Origin: DASUNP01 sp963728545
GTDB taxonomy: Bacteria; Acidobacteriota; Blastocatellia; UBA7656
Direction of reading: 5' to 3'
DNA length: 64,000 bases
Assembly: GCA_963728545.1 (NCBI GenBank)
Contig: CAVSKO010000003.1
Coordinates: forward strand, 124,001-188,000
In this document: positions 42,504-50,404 of the stretch, one piece after another
How the letters are laid out: every line of letters begins with the position of its first letter
Numbering within the stretch: the stretch's first letter is position 1
Notes under the pieces: model-generated
Seen by the model: only the letters and a program-made list of their open reading frames with translations
The model's database searches: none
Told to the model about the DNA's origin: nothing
Position numbers and translations under genes: made by a program

Positions 42504-42683
42504 ATGTTCAGTTTCATCATCTCGTTGATAGTCATCATCTTTGACATATTCGCCATCGCGGACATATTAAAATCGAACCGCGACACGGCGACAAAAGTTA
42601 TCTTGATCATTCTGATACTGGCGTTTCCTATTATCGGCGCAGGCGTCTACTGGCTCGTCTTCCGCGACAAGGGCTGGAAGTAG
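42504..42683 (+). CDS. Small PLDc_N-type membrane protein
   Basis: A 59-residue protein with two transmembrane segments (FIISLIVIIFDIFAIADIL and VILIILILAFPIIGAGVYWLVF) and the short basic end RDKGWK. This is the pattern of the N-terminal membrane domain of cardiolipin synthases (PLDc_N), here alone without the phospholipase D part. Start ATG 42504 follows AAAGGAG. The frame is open upstream to 42438 but without ribosome site. Stand-alone PLDc_N proteins are common and of unknown function. A strong terminator follows. Confidence 0.8.
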   Translation: MFSFIISLIVIIFDIFAIADILKSNRDTATKVILIILILAFPIIGAGVYWLVFRDKGWK

Positions 42684-42770
42684 GTTTGACCGCCAGGCCC
42701 GTTTAAAGATCGCTTCGTAACCGAAAGCCGAGCGCGCCTTTCAAATCAGAAAAGCCGATCAGGCCCCCGA

Positions 42771-42820
42771 AGCGCAAAGAGCTATCGCTCTATTCAAGCG
42801 ATAGCTCTTTGCGCTTTATT
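42771..42820 (+). terminator. Rho-independent terminator, 19-bp perfect stem
   Basis: AGCGCAAAGAGCTATCGCT (42771-42789) pairs with 42797-42815 around a 7-base loop and is followed by TTATT. It ends the PLDc_N transcript before the beta-helix gene. Confidence 0.85.
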
Positions 42821-42920
42821 CCCGCCACAGATAATATTTTACAGATAATATTTTCGCGATTGCGAGCTTCTATCTTTCTCAACAAAGAATCACTCACGAA
42901 TCATAGGCGAGGCAAAGACC

Positions 42921-45095
42921 ATGAAATACGCCCTCGGTGTAACGATCGTAATACTGCTGATGTTGTACCCGGTGACCGCCCGTCAAAGGCCCGTTGAGGA
43001 GGTCAGCGTAGAGCGATACCCGAACCTGCAAGCGGCCATAACAGATGTCGGCGGATCACCTCGCATGGTCGTTATTCCTAACTCTCAATCTGTCGCAACG
43101 TCTTTGACGATACCCCGAAACATTACTATCCGAGTAACAGGCAATGGAAAAATCAACCTTGGCGGCGGTGTAACGCTGACAATTAACGGGCCATTTGATG
43201 CCCCTTTGCATCAGGTCTTCACAGGTAGTGGAGTTGTTCGATGGGGCGGCCAGATAGGGATTGTCTACCCTCAGTGGTGGGGCGCGGCGCTCGACGGCGC
43301 TGCCGACGATACGGCAGAGATTCAGGCGGCAATCAATAGCTTTCCGCAGACCGATTTTTTGCACGCGGGCGGCGAGGTCTCTATCCTGGGCGCGGCTCTC
43401 ATCAGCTCGACTCTAACGATCCAAAAGAATTCGATAAAGCTGACCGGCACAGGCTGGGGCACAAGCAGCGAAGCCCCGAAGAGCGGTTATATAAAATGGA
43501 ACGGCGCGGCCGGTTCGCCCATGATCCTGATAAAAAACGCATATAACTCAGGCGTAGAGAATATCAGGTTGATCGGCAAATCCTCGGCCAGGCCCTCTGC
43601 GGGAATTGAGTATAAGAGGGAGAATGATGCGACTACCCTTCTTCATCACAGCTTTGCGCGTCACATATTTATCGGCCCTCTTTTCGGTTACGACAGCGAC
43701 GACGAGATACAGTTTGATACCGGCATACTTATGAGCGGCGGCGTGGATGGAGACACGAATCTCCTTGAGGACATTCATGTCAACAGGGCGGCGGTGGGCG
43801 TTGATATTCAAAACGGGAATGCCAGCGCGACGCACTTTGACACGCTGAAATTGACGGCATGTAAGATCGGGTTCCGGTGCGGGACCAATGCAATCGTCAC
43901 CAACGCGAATTTCGGCGGCAACGCCCTGGACATATACATAAAGACAGGGCGCAGGCTCTCTCTTTACGAGGTCTCCTCTGAAGGCAGCTCGCAACAAGCC
44001 GTTGTAGAGATCGCGGGCCAGCTCTATATCGAGAAGGGCAACTTCGAGGTGACGAATGATATAGTCAGCTCCGGGTATATCCTCGAAGCGGACCAGAGCG
44101 CGATCATAGGTCTAAAGGACTTCGGGTATAAGGCCGGACCGGGTTATAAGTACAGCCCTCTCTACAAACTTCGCATCGCAGAAGGGACGGCGGGCGCAGT
44201 CTATTTGAGCGGGGAAAACATTCTTGGAATACAGCAAAACCAGATCGCCGTTGTCGGAGCTATCAGCACACACCGCCGAGCCCTGGTGGTCTGGAGCCGC
44301 CCGCCTTCCGGCCCGAACGACCCCGGCGTAAATGCCGTAAACTTCTTGACTGTTAATGAACCCTTTGACGAGAAGCGGTTCGATGTTGTTGGTGCGTTAA
44401 ATAATTTCGGCGGGCCGCTCAAGGTTAAGCAGATCGGCGCGCCTGCCGGTCTCTCGCTAACAAAAGTCGGAAGCGGATCAGGCACGACCTATTCGTATAG
44501 AGTTTCTGCCATCACCGCAGACGGGGAGACCCCGGCAAGCGCCGCCGTCACGATCTCCGGTAACGCCAGGCTCGATTCTTCTCATTATATAGAATTAACC
44601 TGGTATCCGGTCATAGGGGCGATCGGGTATAAGGTCTACGGGCGGAGCGGGAGCGAGCAATTGCTTGGAATCCGCTACGCCTATGATATACACAACCTCC
44701 CCGCGCAAGGCGTTGTGACCTCGTTCAAAGACGACGGGTCGGTCACGCCTTCAGGCGCGCTCCCTGCGGCCAACACGACAGGCAATGCAAGCGTCGCCGG
44801 GACGTTGAGCATCGGCGGCGGCATAGCTATAGCAAAGGTCTTATCAGCAACGGCAATACTTGACTTCCCAAACACCGCCGCGCAGACGAGTGCTGACTTA
44901 ACAATCACCGTGACAGGGGCTGCGCTGGGTGATGTGGTCAGTCTGGGGGTTCCCCACATTTCTGTTGTTGCGAACTCTTCTTACACGGCCTGGGTCTCGG
45001 CCTCTAACCGGGTGACCGTCAGGCTAAATAACTACTCCGGCGGCGCTATTGACCCTGCGAGCGGGACCTTCCGCGCACAGGTAACGAAATTCTGA
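42921..45095 (+). CDS. Secreted beta-helix protein with phage-tail-like C-terminal domain
   Basis: A 724-residue protein with signal peptide (YALGVTIVILLMLYPVTA). Residues 115-140 read YPQWWGAALDGAADDTAEIQAAI, the entry motif of pectate-lyase_3/tailspike parallel beta-helices. The helix runs to about 480; then a fibronectin-like region (GLSLTKVGSGSGTTYSYRVSAITADG) and a C-terminal domain (SADLTITVTGAALGDVVSLG...NYSGGAIDPASGTFRAQVTKF) of the kind found in phage and cyanobacterial tail-fibre proteins. It is likely a surface polysaccharide-binding or -cleaving protein with phage ancestry. It stands alone between a terminator and the arg promoter, so may be an acquired cassette. Confidence 0.8.
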   Translation: MKYALGVTIVILLMLYPVTARQRPVEEVSVERYPNLQAAITDVGGSPRMVVIPNSQSVATSLTIPRNITIRVTGNGKINLGGGVTLTINGPFDAPLHQVFTGSGVVRWGGQIGIVYPQWWGAALDGAADDTAEIQAAINSFPQTDFLHAGGEVSILGAALISSTLTIQKNSIKLTGTGWGTSSEAPKSGYIKWNGAAGSPMILIKNAYNSGVENIRLIGKSSARPSAGIEYKRENDATTLLHHSFARHIFIGPLFGYDSDDEIQFDTGILMSGGVDGDTNLLEDIHVNRAAVGVDIQNGNASATHFDTLKLTACKIGFRCGTNAIVTNANFGGNALDIYIKTGRRLSLYEVSSEGSSQQAVVEIAGQLYIEKGNFEVTNDIVSSGYILEADQSAIIGLKDFGYKAGPGYKYSPLYKLRIAEGTAGAVYLSGENILGIQQNQIAVVGAISTHRRALVVWSRPPSGPNDPGVNAVNFLTVNEPFDEKRFDVVGALNNFGGPLKVKQIGAPAGLSLTKVGSGSGTTYSYRVSAITADGETPASAAVTISGNARLDSSHYIELTWYPVIGAIGYKVYGRSGSEQLLGIRYAYDIHNLPAQGVVTSFKDDGSVTPSGALPAANTTGNASVAGTLSIGGGIAIAKVLSATAILDFPNTAAQTSADLTITVTGAALGDVVSLGVPHISVVANSSYTAWVSASNRVTVRLNNYSGGAIDPASGTFRAQVTKF

Positions 45096-45152
45096 GCCTG
45101 GACTTACAGCCCGCACAGAACGTCTACACAGCTCTATCTCGACGCAAATAAT

Positions 45153-45235
45153 TTGACATCAGGCGAACTATCGCGCATAATTATGCATCTTTTTATTGAA
45201 TATGCAGATTATATGCAGCAGTTTTGCATAATTCG
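45153..45235 (+). promoter_or_regulatory. Strong sigma-70 promoter with overlapping ArgR-like operator
   Basis: TTGACA (45153-45158), exact 17-base spacer, CATAAT (45176-45181). The -10 lies inside the perfect palindrome GCATAATTATGC (45175-45186). Downstream, TATGCA recurs at 45182-45187, 45201-45206 and 45212-45217, and inverted as TGCATA at 45225-45230, spaced by roughly one or two helical turns. Since argR is the first gene, autorepression of the arg operon by ArgR with arginine is the likely use. Half-sites differ from the E. coli ARG box. Confidence 0.7.
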
Positions 45236-45243
45236 AGTTTTGT

Positions 45244-45651
45244 ATGAAGAAGCGGCAGGAGAACATTCTTTCGATCATAGGCGCGAAACGTATTGCGACC
45301 CAGGCTGAGCTTGCCGAGGAGCTTGAGCGGCGCGGCATCGAGGCGACTCAATCGAGCGTTTCGCGCGACATATCGAAGCTAGGATTGACGAAGGTGAACG
45401 GCCATTACGCATCGCCGCCCGCCGCCGGTACGGCTGTCGTTCAAACGGTCAATATCGCGACGGCGGGCGACAACATAATCGTAGTCAAGACCGACACGGG
45501 GCAGGCGCAGCCTGCCGCGCTAGCCATAGACCGGGCGAATATCGAAGAGGTAGTCGGCACAGTAGCCGGTGACGACACGATACTGGTCGCAGTCAAAAAC
45601 GCTTCGGCTCAACGAGCGGCGATCAAAAAGATTAAAAGCCTTCGCTGGTAA
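45244..45651 (+). CDS. argR: Arginine repressor ArgR
   Basis: A 135-residue repressor. N-terminal winged helix: RQENILSIIGAKRIATQAELAEEL and recognition helix TQSSVSRDISKLGLTKV; C-terminal oligomerisation and arginine-binding domain: GDNIIVVKTDTGQAQPAALAID and VVGTVAGDDTILVAVKN (GTxxGDDT arginine contact). It is the first gene of the arginine operon, 20 bases before argG, under the promoter at 45153, and would repress its own operon when arginine is high. Confidence 0.95.
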   Translation: MKKRQENILSIIGAKRIATQAELAEELERRGIEATQSSVSRDISKLGLTKVNGHYASPPAAGTAVVQTVNIATAGDNIIVVKTDTGQAQPAALAIDRANIEEVVGTVAGDDTILVAVKNASAQRAAIKKIKSLRW

Positions 45652-45671
45652 GCAACGGAGAATAACTGAGA

Positions 45672-46898
45672 ATGAAAACGGGGAACGAAAAGATAGATAA
45701 AGTCGTGCTCGCTTATTCGGGCGGGCTCGACACGTCGGTCATACTTCGGTGGCTGATAGAAGAATACGGCTGCGAGGTCGTCTGTTTTGCGGCGGACGTG
45801 GGGCAGGCCGAAGAGCTTGGCGGGCTTGAAGAGAAAGCCGCGGCTACGGGCGCGTCCAGGCTTTACGTCGAAGACCTGCGAGAAGAGTTCGTGCGGGATT
45901 TCGTCTTCACGGCCTTGAAAGCCAACGCGGTTTACGAAGGCGTTTATCTGATGGGGACTTCGCTCGCGCGACCGCTCATCGCCAAAAAGCAGATAGAGAT
46001 TGCGCGAAAGGAAGGCGCGATGGCCGTAGCTCACGGGGCCACGGGGAAAGGGAACGATCAAGTCCGTTTCGAGCTTACCTACTACGCCCTTGAGCCGGGC
46101 ATCCAGGTGATCGCTCCCTGGCGCGAGTGGTCATTCAAGTCTCGCTCGGACCTTATAGCTTACGCACAGCAACACCGCATACCGATCACGGCTACAAAGC
46201 AGAAGCCATACTCGATGGACCGCAACCTGATGCACATCAGCTACGAGGGCGGCATACTCGAAGACCCCTGGATGGAACCGCCCGCAGAGATTTTCATCCT
46301 GACGCGCTCGCCCGAAATGGCACCCGACCGCGCGGAGTATGTCGAGATAGATTTTGAGTCGGGCACGCCCGTCTCAGTCAACGGCGAGCGGCTGTCGCCC
46401 GCCGTGCTGCTCGACCGTCTTAACCGTCTGGGTGGGCTTCACGGCGTGGGCCGCATCGATCTGGTCGAGAATCGTTTCGTAGGCATGAAATCGCGCGGCG
46501 TGTACGAAACGCCGGGAGTCACGATATTGCACGCGGCGCACCGCGCAGTCGAGTCGCTCACCTTAGACCGCGAAGTGGCTCATCTTAAAGATTCGCTCGC
46601 GCCGCGCCTGAGCGAGATGATCTATTACGGCTTCTGGTACTCGCCCGAGTTTGAAGCCATCCGCGCGCTCCTCGACGAGACGCAAAAGAACGTGACGGGG
46701 ACGGCGCGGCTGAAGCTTTACAAAGGCAACTGCTCGGTGGTCGGGCGGCGGTCGCCGCGCTCGCTCTACTCCGAAGAGTTCGCGACGTTCGAGCGCGACG
46801 AGGTCTACAACCAGCGCGACGCGGAAGGCTTTATCAAGCTGAACGCGCTCCGCTTGAGACTCAGAAAGATGGCCGAGCGCGGAACGAATAAAGATTGA
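45672..46898 (+). CDS. argG: Argininosuccinate synthase
   Basis: A 408-residue ArgG, which joins citrulline and aspartate with ATP. ATP pyrophosphatase motif LAYSGGLDTSVILRWL at the start, GASRLYVEDLREEFV, YLMGTSLARPLIAKK, AHGATGKGNDQVRFE and PYSMDRNLMHISYEGG are all canonical. Ribosome site GGAG 10 bases before the ATG. The TGA is followed 19 bases later by the P-loop gene. Argininosuccinate lyase (argH) is not in this window. Confidence 0.97.
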   Translation: MKTGNEKIDKVVLAYSGGLDTSVILRWLIEEYGCEVVCFAADVGQAEELGGLEEKAAATGASRLYVEDLREEFVRDFVFTALKANAVYEGVYLMGTSLARPLIAKKQIEIARKEGAMAVAHGATGKGNDQVRFELTYYALEPGIQVIAPWREWSFKSRSDLIAYAQQHRIPITATKQKPYSMDRNLMHISYEGGILEDPWMEPPAEIFILTRSPEMAPDRAEYVEIDFESGTPVSVNGERLSPAVLLDRLNRLGGLHGVGRIDLVENRFVGMKSRGVYETPGVTILHAAHRAVESLTLDREVAHLKDSLAPRLSEMIYYGFWYSPEFEAIRALLDETQKNVTGTARLKLYKGNCSVVGRRSPRSLYSEEFATFERDEVYNQRDAEGFIKLNALRLRLRKMAERGTNKD

Positions 46899-46917
46899 GT
46901 TGAGGAGGTACGCCGAG

Positions 46918-48057
46918 ATGGTCCAATCAACCGTAGAAGTCAAGGAAAGCAAATCTCGCATGGAAGGCGCAGAGCTAAGGCTTGCGCGCGTCGATAAGAT
47001 CGCTTCGTCCACGCTGAACCTTGGGCTTGAGCACGAGCTTGAGATAACCACAGCGTGCGAAGCGCGCGTCGGGAATGTCGTCGTCGTCCGCGCCCTGACG
47101 GACAACGCCACGTACAACACGCTTGAGCTTGTAACGGGCCGCATGGCAAAGATCAACCCCGGCGACATCATCGCGGGCGTGCTGGGATACCGTCGCGCGC
47201 TAAAAGGTTTTATAGGCGACGTGCCCGATTCGGTTCACGCGGGCGACCGCCTTCACCTGCTCAACCTGGGCGGCCTCGTCGGCCATTGCCTGGGCCACCA
47301 TCACAGCCTGAGCAACGCCATAGAGGTTGAAGTCTTAGGTATGCCCGTTCGCGAGGGTCGCATATTGAACATCGCCGAACAAGCCATTGAGCCTTCGAGC
47401 GCGCTCAATCTTTCGGCGCCGCTCGTGCTGGTCGCAGGCACGTGCATGAACTCCGGGAAGACCTATGCCGCCACTGAGATCATCAAGCACCTGGCGCGCG
47501 CAGGGTTGCGCGTCGCGGCGGCAAAGCTGGCGGGCGTGGCCTGTTTGCGCGACACGCTAAATATGCAAGACCACGGCGCGGTAAAGACTTTGAGCTTCCT
47601 CGATTGCGGGCTGCCTTCGACCGTAGGCGTCTCGGACCTTGCGCCCATAGCGAAAGGGATCATCAACGAGCTGGGCAGCGCGGAACCCGATTGCATAGTC
47701 ATAGAGCTTGGCGACGGATTGCTGGGCGGCTACGGCGTCGACACTGTATTCAAAGATAAAGAGCTGCTCGCGAGGACTGCGGCGCTCGTGTTTTGCGCGA
47801 GCGATTTCGTCGGGGCGTGGGGCGGGCGAGAGTTGCTTGCACAGGTCGGAGTAAAGATCAACGTTGTGTCCGGCCCCGTCACCGATTCGCAGATGGGGAT
47901 CAATTACGTGAAGACGGAGCTTAGATTGGACGCGGCCAACGCCGTCAACGGAAGCGAGTGCCTTGCGAATCTTGTCAAAGAAAAGCTGAATTCGTGGGCT
48001 GCGGACGAAAGCCCCAAAGGGGCGAAATTCAATAGCCCGGCGCATCGCGCCGGGTAA
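46918..48057 (+). CDS. P-loop NTPase of unknown role within the arginine operon
   Basis: A 379-residue protein. Residues 40-125 look like a beta-barrel (VGNVVVVRALTDNATYNTLEL, NPGDIIAGVLGYRRALKGF), with a His-rich HCLGHHHS at 123-130. Residues 168-182 carry a P-loop VLVAGTCMNSGKTYAA, and IVIELGDGLLGGYG (260-273) is a likely Walker B strand. The P-loop pattern recalls DUF1611/DgcN and dethiobiotin-synthetase-type enzymes, which may form amide or similar bonds, but I do not recognise the family. Start ATG 46918 has AGGAGG 9 bases upstream; the TTG at 46900 overlaps that site. The last 16 residues (from about ESPKGAK) are encoded by a REP repeat. Placed between argG and argC, it may act on acyl-ornithine or citrulline metabolism. 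Confidence 0.85.
   Translation: MVQSTVEVKESKSRMEGAELRLARVDKIASSTLNLGLEHELEITTACEARVGNVVVVRALTDNATYNTLELVTGRMAKINPGDIIAGVLGYRRALKGFIGDVPDSVHAGDRLHLLNLGGLVGHCLGHHHSLSNAIEVEVLGMPVREGRILNIAEQAIEPSSALNLSAPLVLVAGTCMNSGKTYAATEIIKHLARAGLRVAAAKLAGVACLRDTLNMQDHGAVKTLSFLDCGLPSTVGVSDLAPIAKGIINELGSAEPDCIVIELGDGLLGGYGVDTVFKDKELLARTAALVFCASDFVGAWGGRELLAQVGVKINVVSGPVTDSQMGINYVKTELRLDAANAVNGSECLANLVKEKLNSWAADESPKGAKFNSPAHRAG
48005..48055. repeat. REP repeat forming the C-terminal codons of the P-loop gene
   Basis: GCCCCAAAGGGGCGAAATTC and AGCCCGGCGCATCGCGCCGGG are hairpins of the same type as at 34974-35017 (GCCTCGAAGAGGCGAAATTC then CCTGGGGCGC). Here the unit is in frame with the upstream gene and supplies its stop codon. 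Confidence 0.85.
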
Positions 48058-48073
48058 GTTTAGTGGTGACGAA

Positions 48074-49105
48074 ATGATCAAGGCAGGAATACTGGGAGGC
48101 TCAGGCTACGGCGGGAGCGAATTGCTTCGCATACTGCTCTTTCACCCAACGGTTGAGCTGAAGCTGGTCACCGCGCGCGAGCACGCGGGCAAGCGCGTAG
48201 ACTCTGTTCACCCGAACCTGGCAAAGCTGACGGAATTGACTTTCGCATCAATGCCTGACGCGGGCGAGCTTGAAAACCTGGATTGCATTTTTCTCGCGCT
48301 CCCGCACGGCGAGGCGATGGAGATCGTCCCGACTTTGCCCGAGCGAGTCAAGGTCGTAGACCTTTCAGGCGACTTTCGCTTAAGCGATGCCGATCAGTTT
48401 AAAAAATACTACGGGCGCGATCACACAGAGATGGCCGCGCAGCGCGGCTTCGTTTACGGGTTGACCGAAGTCAATCGCAACCGCATCAAAGAGGCTTCGA
48501 GGATTGCTAACCCCGGATGCTTTGCGACCGCGCTTGAGTTGGGGCTGTACCCGTTCGTCGCGGCAAACGCCATAACGGGCAGAGTGATTGCAGATATGAA
48601 GACAGGCTCTTCCGGGTCGGGAGCAAAGCCCGGCGCGGGGACTCATCATCCGAAGCGCGCCAACAGTTTTTATGCATATAAAATCTTCGAGCACCAGCAC
48701 CAGCCCGAAGTCGAGCAGTTATTATCTGCGGTCAATCCCGATTGGGAGGTAGAATCAAGCCTGGTATTGCAGACCCATTCGATCCCGGTTGTGCGCGGCA
48801 TATTCGCTTCGATTTATGCGACCACGCGGCAAGCGATGACACGCAACGAGGTGAGCGATCTACTCGGCGAGTTTTACGGCAAAGAGTTCTTTATACGCCT
48901 CGTCAAAGGTTCTCCCGACATCAACTGGGTAAAGAACACAAACTTTGTCAACATAGGCTGGGCCGTAAACAAGGACCAGCTTATCGTTTTTGTGGCGATA
49001 GACAATCTGGTGAAAGGGGCTGCGGGGCAAGCCGTCCAGAACATGAATCTTATGTTCGGCATCGAAGAGACTACGGGCCTGATGCTTGCGGGCAGCAACC
49101 CGTAA
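48074..49105 (+). CDS. argC: N-acetyl-gamma-glutamyl-phosphate reductase
   Basis: A 343-residue ArgC that reduces N-acyl-glutamyl phosphate to the semialdehyde with NADPH. NADP motif GILGGSGYGGSELLRILLFHP at the N-terminus, catalytic Cys in ASRIANPGCFATALELGL, GSSGSGAKPG and NSFYAYKIFEHQHQPE. Starts 16 bases after the P-loop gene's stop with only a weak ribosome site, so coupling is likely. A GATGAGGG repeat stands between it and argD. Confidence 0.95.
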   Translation: MIKAGILGGSGYGGSELLRILLFHPTVELKLVTAREHAGKRVDSVHPNLAKLTELTFASMPDAGELENLDCIFLALPHGEAMEIVPTLPERVKVVDLSGDFRLSDADQFKKYYGRDHTEMAAQRGFVYGLTEVNRNRIKEASRIANPGCFATALELGLYPFVAANAITGRVIADMKTGSSGSGAKPGAGTHHPKRANSFYAYKIFEHQHQPEVEQLLSAVNPDWEVESSLVLQTHSIPVVRGIFASIYATTRQAMTRNEVSDLLGEFYGKEFFIRLVKGSPDINWVKNTNFVNIGWAVNKDQLIVFVAIDNLVKGAAGQAVQNMNLMFGIEETTGLMLAGSNP

Positions 49106-49107
49106 CC

Positions 49108-49195
49108 AAAGGATGAAGATGGCGCATGATGCGCTTCGCGCGGCGCGGATGAGGGATGAAAAGGATTTAAGATTTGAGATTTCAAATCTTAGATT
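49108..49195. repeat. GATGAGGGATGA-type repeat with inner modules between argC and argD
   Basis: Holds an inverted copy of the 30-bp module (49119-49150), GGATGAGGGATGAAAAGGAT and GATTTGAGATTTCAAATC (49168-49185). Its right edge is next to the TGGAGG ribosome site of argD at 49195-49200, and it gives a false N-terminal extension to that ORF. Confidence 0.8.
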
Positions 49196-49206
49196 GGAGG
49201 AAAAAG

Positions 49207-50382
49207 TTGAGCACGAAGCCACATCTGGAAAGCATCATCGGGATAGAAGAAGAGTTTCAGGTCGCGACGTATAAGAAGTTTCCCTTCGCCATCACGCGCG
49301 GCACGGACGTTTGGGTCTATACGAGCGAAGGCGAGCGATACTTAGACCTTTACGGCGGCCACGCCGTAGTCGCTACAGGCCATTCACACCCCAGAATCGT
49401 TCAGGCTATCAGCGAGCAAGCCGGGCGGCTCGTGTTCTATTCAAATCTGGTCTACAACGACGCGCGCGCGCGCGCAGCCAGAAAGCTGATCGAAGTCGCG
49501 CCCGACCTATTAACAAAAGTCTTCTTTGTAAATTCGGGGACCGAAGCCAACGAGAACGCGATGAAGATAGCTCGCAAGCTCACGGCCCGCCCGCAGGTGA
49601 TCTCTTTTGAAGGCGGGTTTCACGGCCGCACGCCGGGTTCGCTTTCGGCCACAGGTCTGTCGAAATACCGCGAGGGCGTTTCGCCGCTCGTGGAAGGCCA
49701 CGTCTACGCCCCGTTCGGTGACATCGCGGCGGTCGAGAGATTAATCGACGGCGAGACGGCGGCTGTACTGCTTGAGCCTATACAATCAATGGGCGGCGTG
49801 CGAATGGCCGAAGCGGACTTTTATCGCGAGCTTCGCGAGCTATGCGACCGCGCGGGCGCGATGCTCATCTACGATGAAGTGCAGACCGGCATGGGCCGCA
49901 CGGGCGATTACTTTTTCGCGGGCCGCGCGGGCGTGACGCCCGATCTGGTAACGCTCGCGAAAGGGATTGCGAGCGGGGTGCCGATGGGCGCGGTGCTTAT
50001 GACCGAAGAGATCGCCGCTAATATAAAAACCGGCGACCTGGGGACGACTTTTGGCGGCGGGCCGATTGCAGCGGCGGCGCTTGAAGCTACCATCGATGTT
50101 ATCCGCGACGAGCGGCTGCTTGAAAATGTTCGCGTAAACTCTGAATACCTTTTCGCGGAGCTTGGCAAGATGACAAATGTTGAAGAGGTGCGCGGGCTCG
50201 GCTATCTGATCGGCATCAAGTTCAAGGCGGAAAGCGCCAGGCCTGTTCAACAGGCGTTGCTCGAAAGAAAGATCATCACGGGTCTTGCCGACGATGTGAG
50301 CGTGCTGAGACTGTTGCCGCCGCTGACGCTCAAGCGCACGGAGATCGATCTATTTTTGGGTGAATTGGCAAGTACGAGTTAG
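49207..50382 (+). CDS. argD: Acetylornithine/succinylornithine aminotransferase
   Basis: A 391-residue PLP class III aminotransferase converting N-acyl-glutamate semialdehyde to N-acyl-ornithine. YLDLYGGHAVVATGHSHPRIV, NSGTEANENAMKIAR, FEGGFHGRTPGSLSATG, IYDEVQTGMGRTGDYF and the PLP lysine in TLAKGIASGVPMGA are all present. Start TTG 49207 has GGAGG 6 bases upstream; an ATG at 49174 lies in the repeat and would add repeat-encoded residues. A TTG start may keep translation modest. Confidence 0.94.
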   Translation: MSTKPHLESIIGIEEEFQVATYKKFPFAITRGTDVWVYTSEGERYLDLYGGHAVVATGHSHPRIVQAISEQAGRLVFYSNLVYNDARARAARKLIEVAPDLLTKVFFVNSGTEANENAMKIARKLTARPQVISFEGGFHGRTPGSLSATGLSKYREGVSPLVEGHVYAPFGDIAAVERLIDGETAAVLLEPIQSMGGVRMAEADFYRELRELCDRAGAMLIYDEVQTGMGRTGDYFFAGRAGVTPDLVTLAKGIASGVPMGAVLMTEEIAANIKTGDLGTTFGGGPIAAAALEATIDVIRDERLLENVRVNSEYLFAELGKMTNVEEVRGLGYLIGIKFKAESARPVQQALLERKIITGLADDVSVLRLLPPLTLKRTEIDLFLGELASTS

Positions 50383-50404
50383 ATTCTCACGGCTAAATCC
50401 AATT

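Noticed and set aside
42921..45095. Prophage remnant
   Set aside because: Only one tail-like domain protein with a signal peptide is present; no integrase, capsid, terminase or attachment site is visible.
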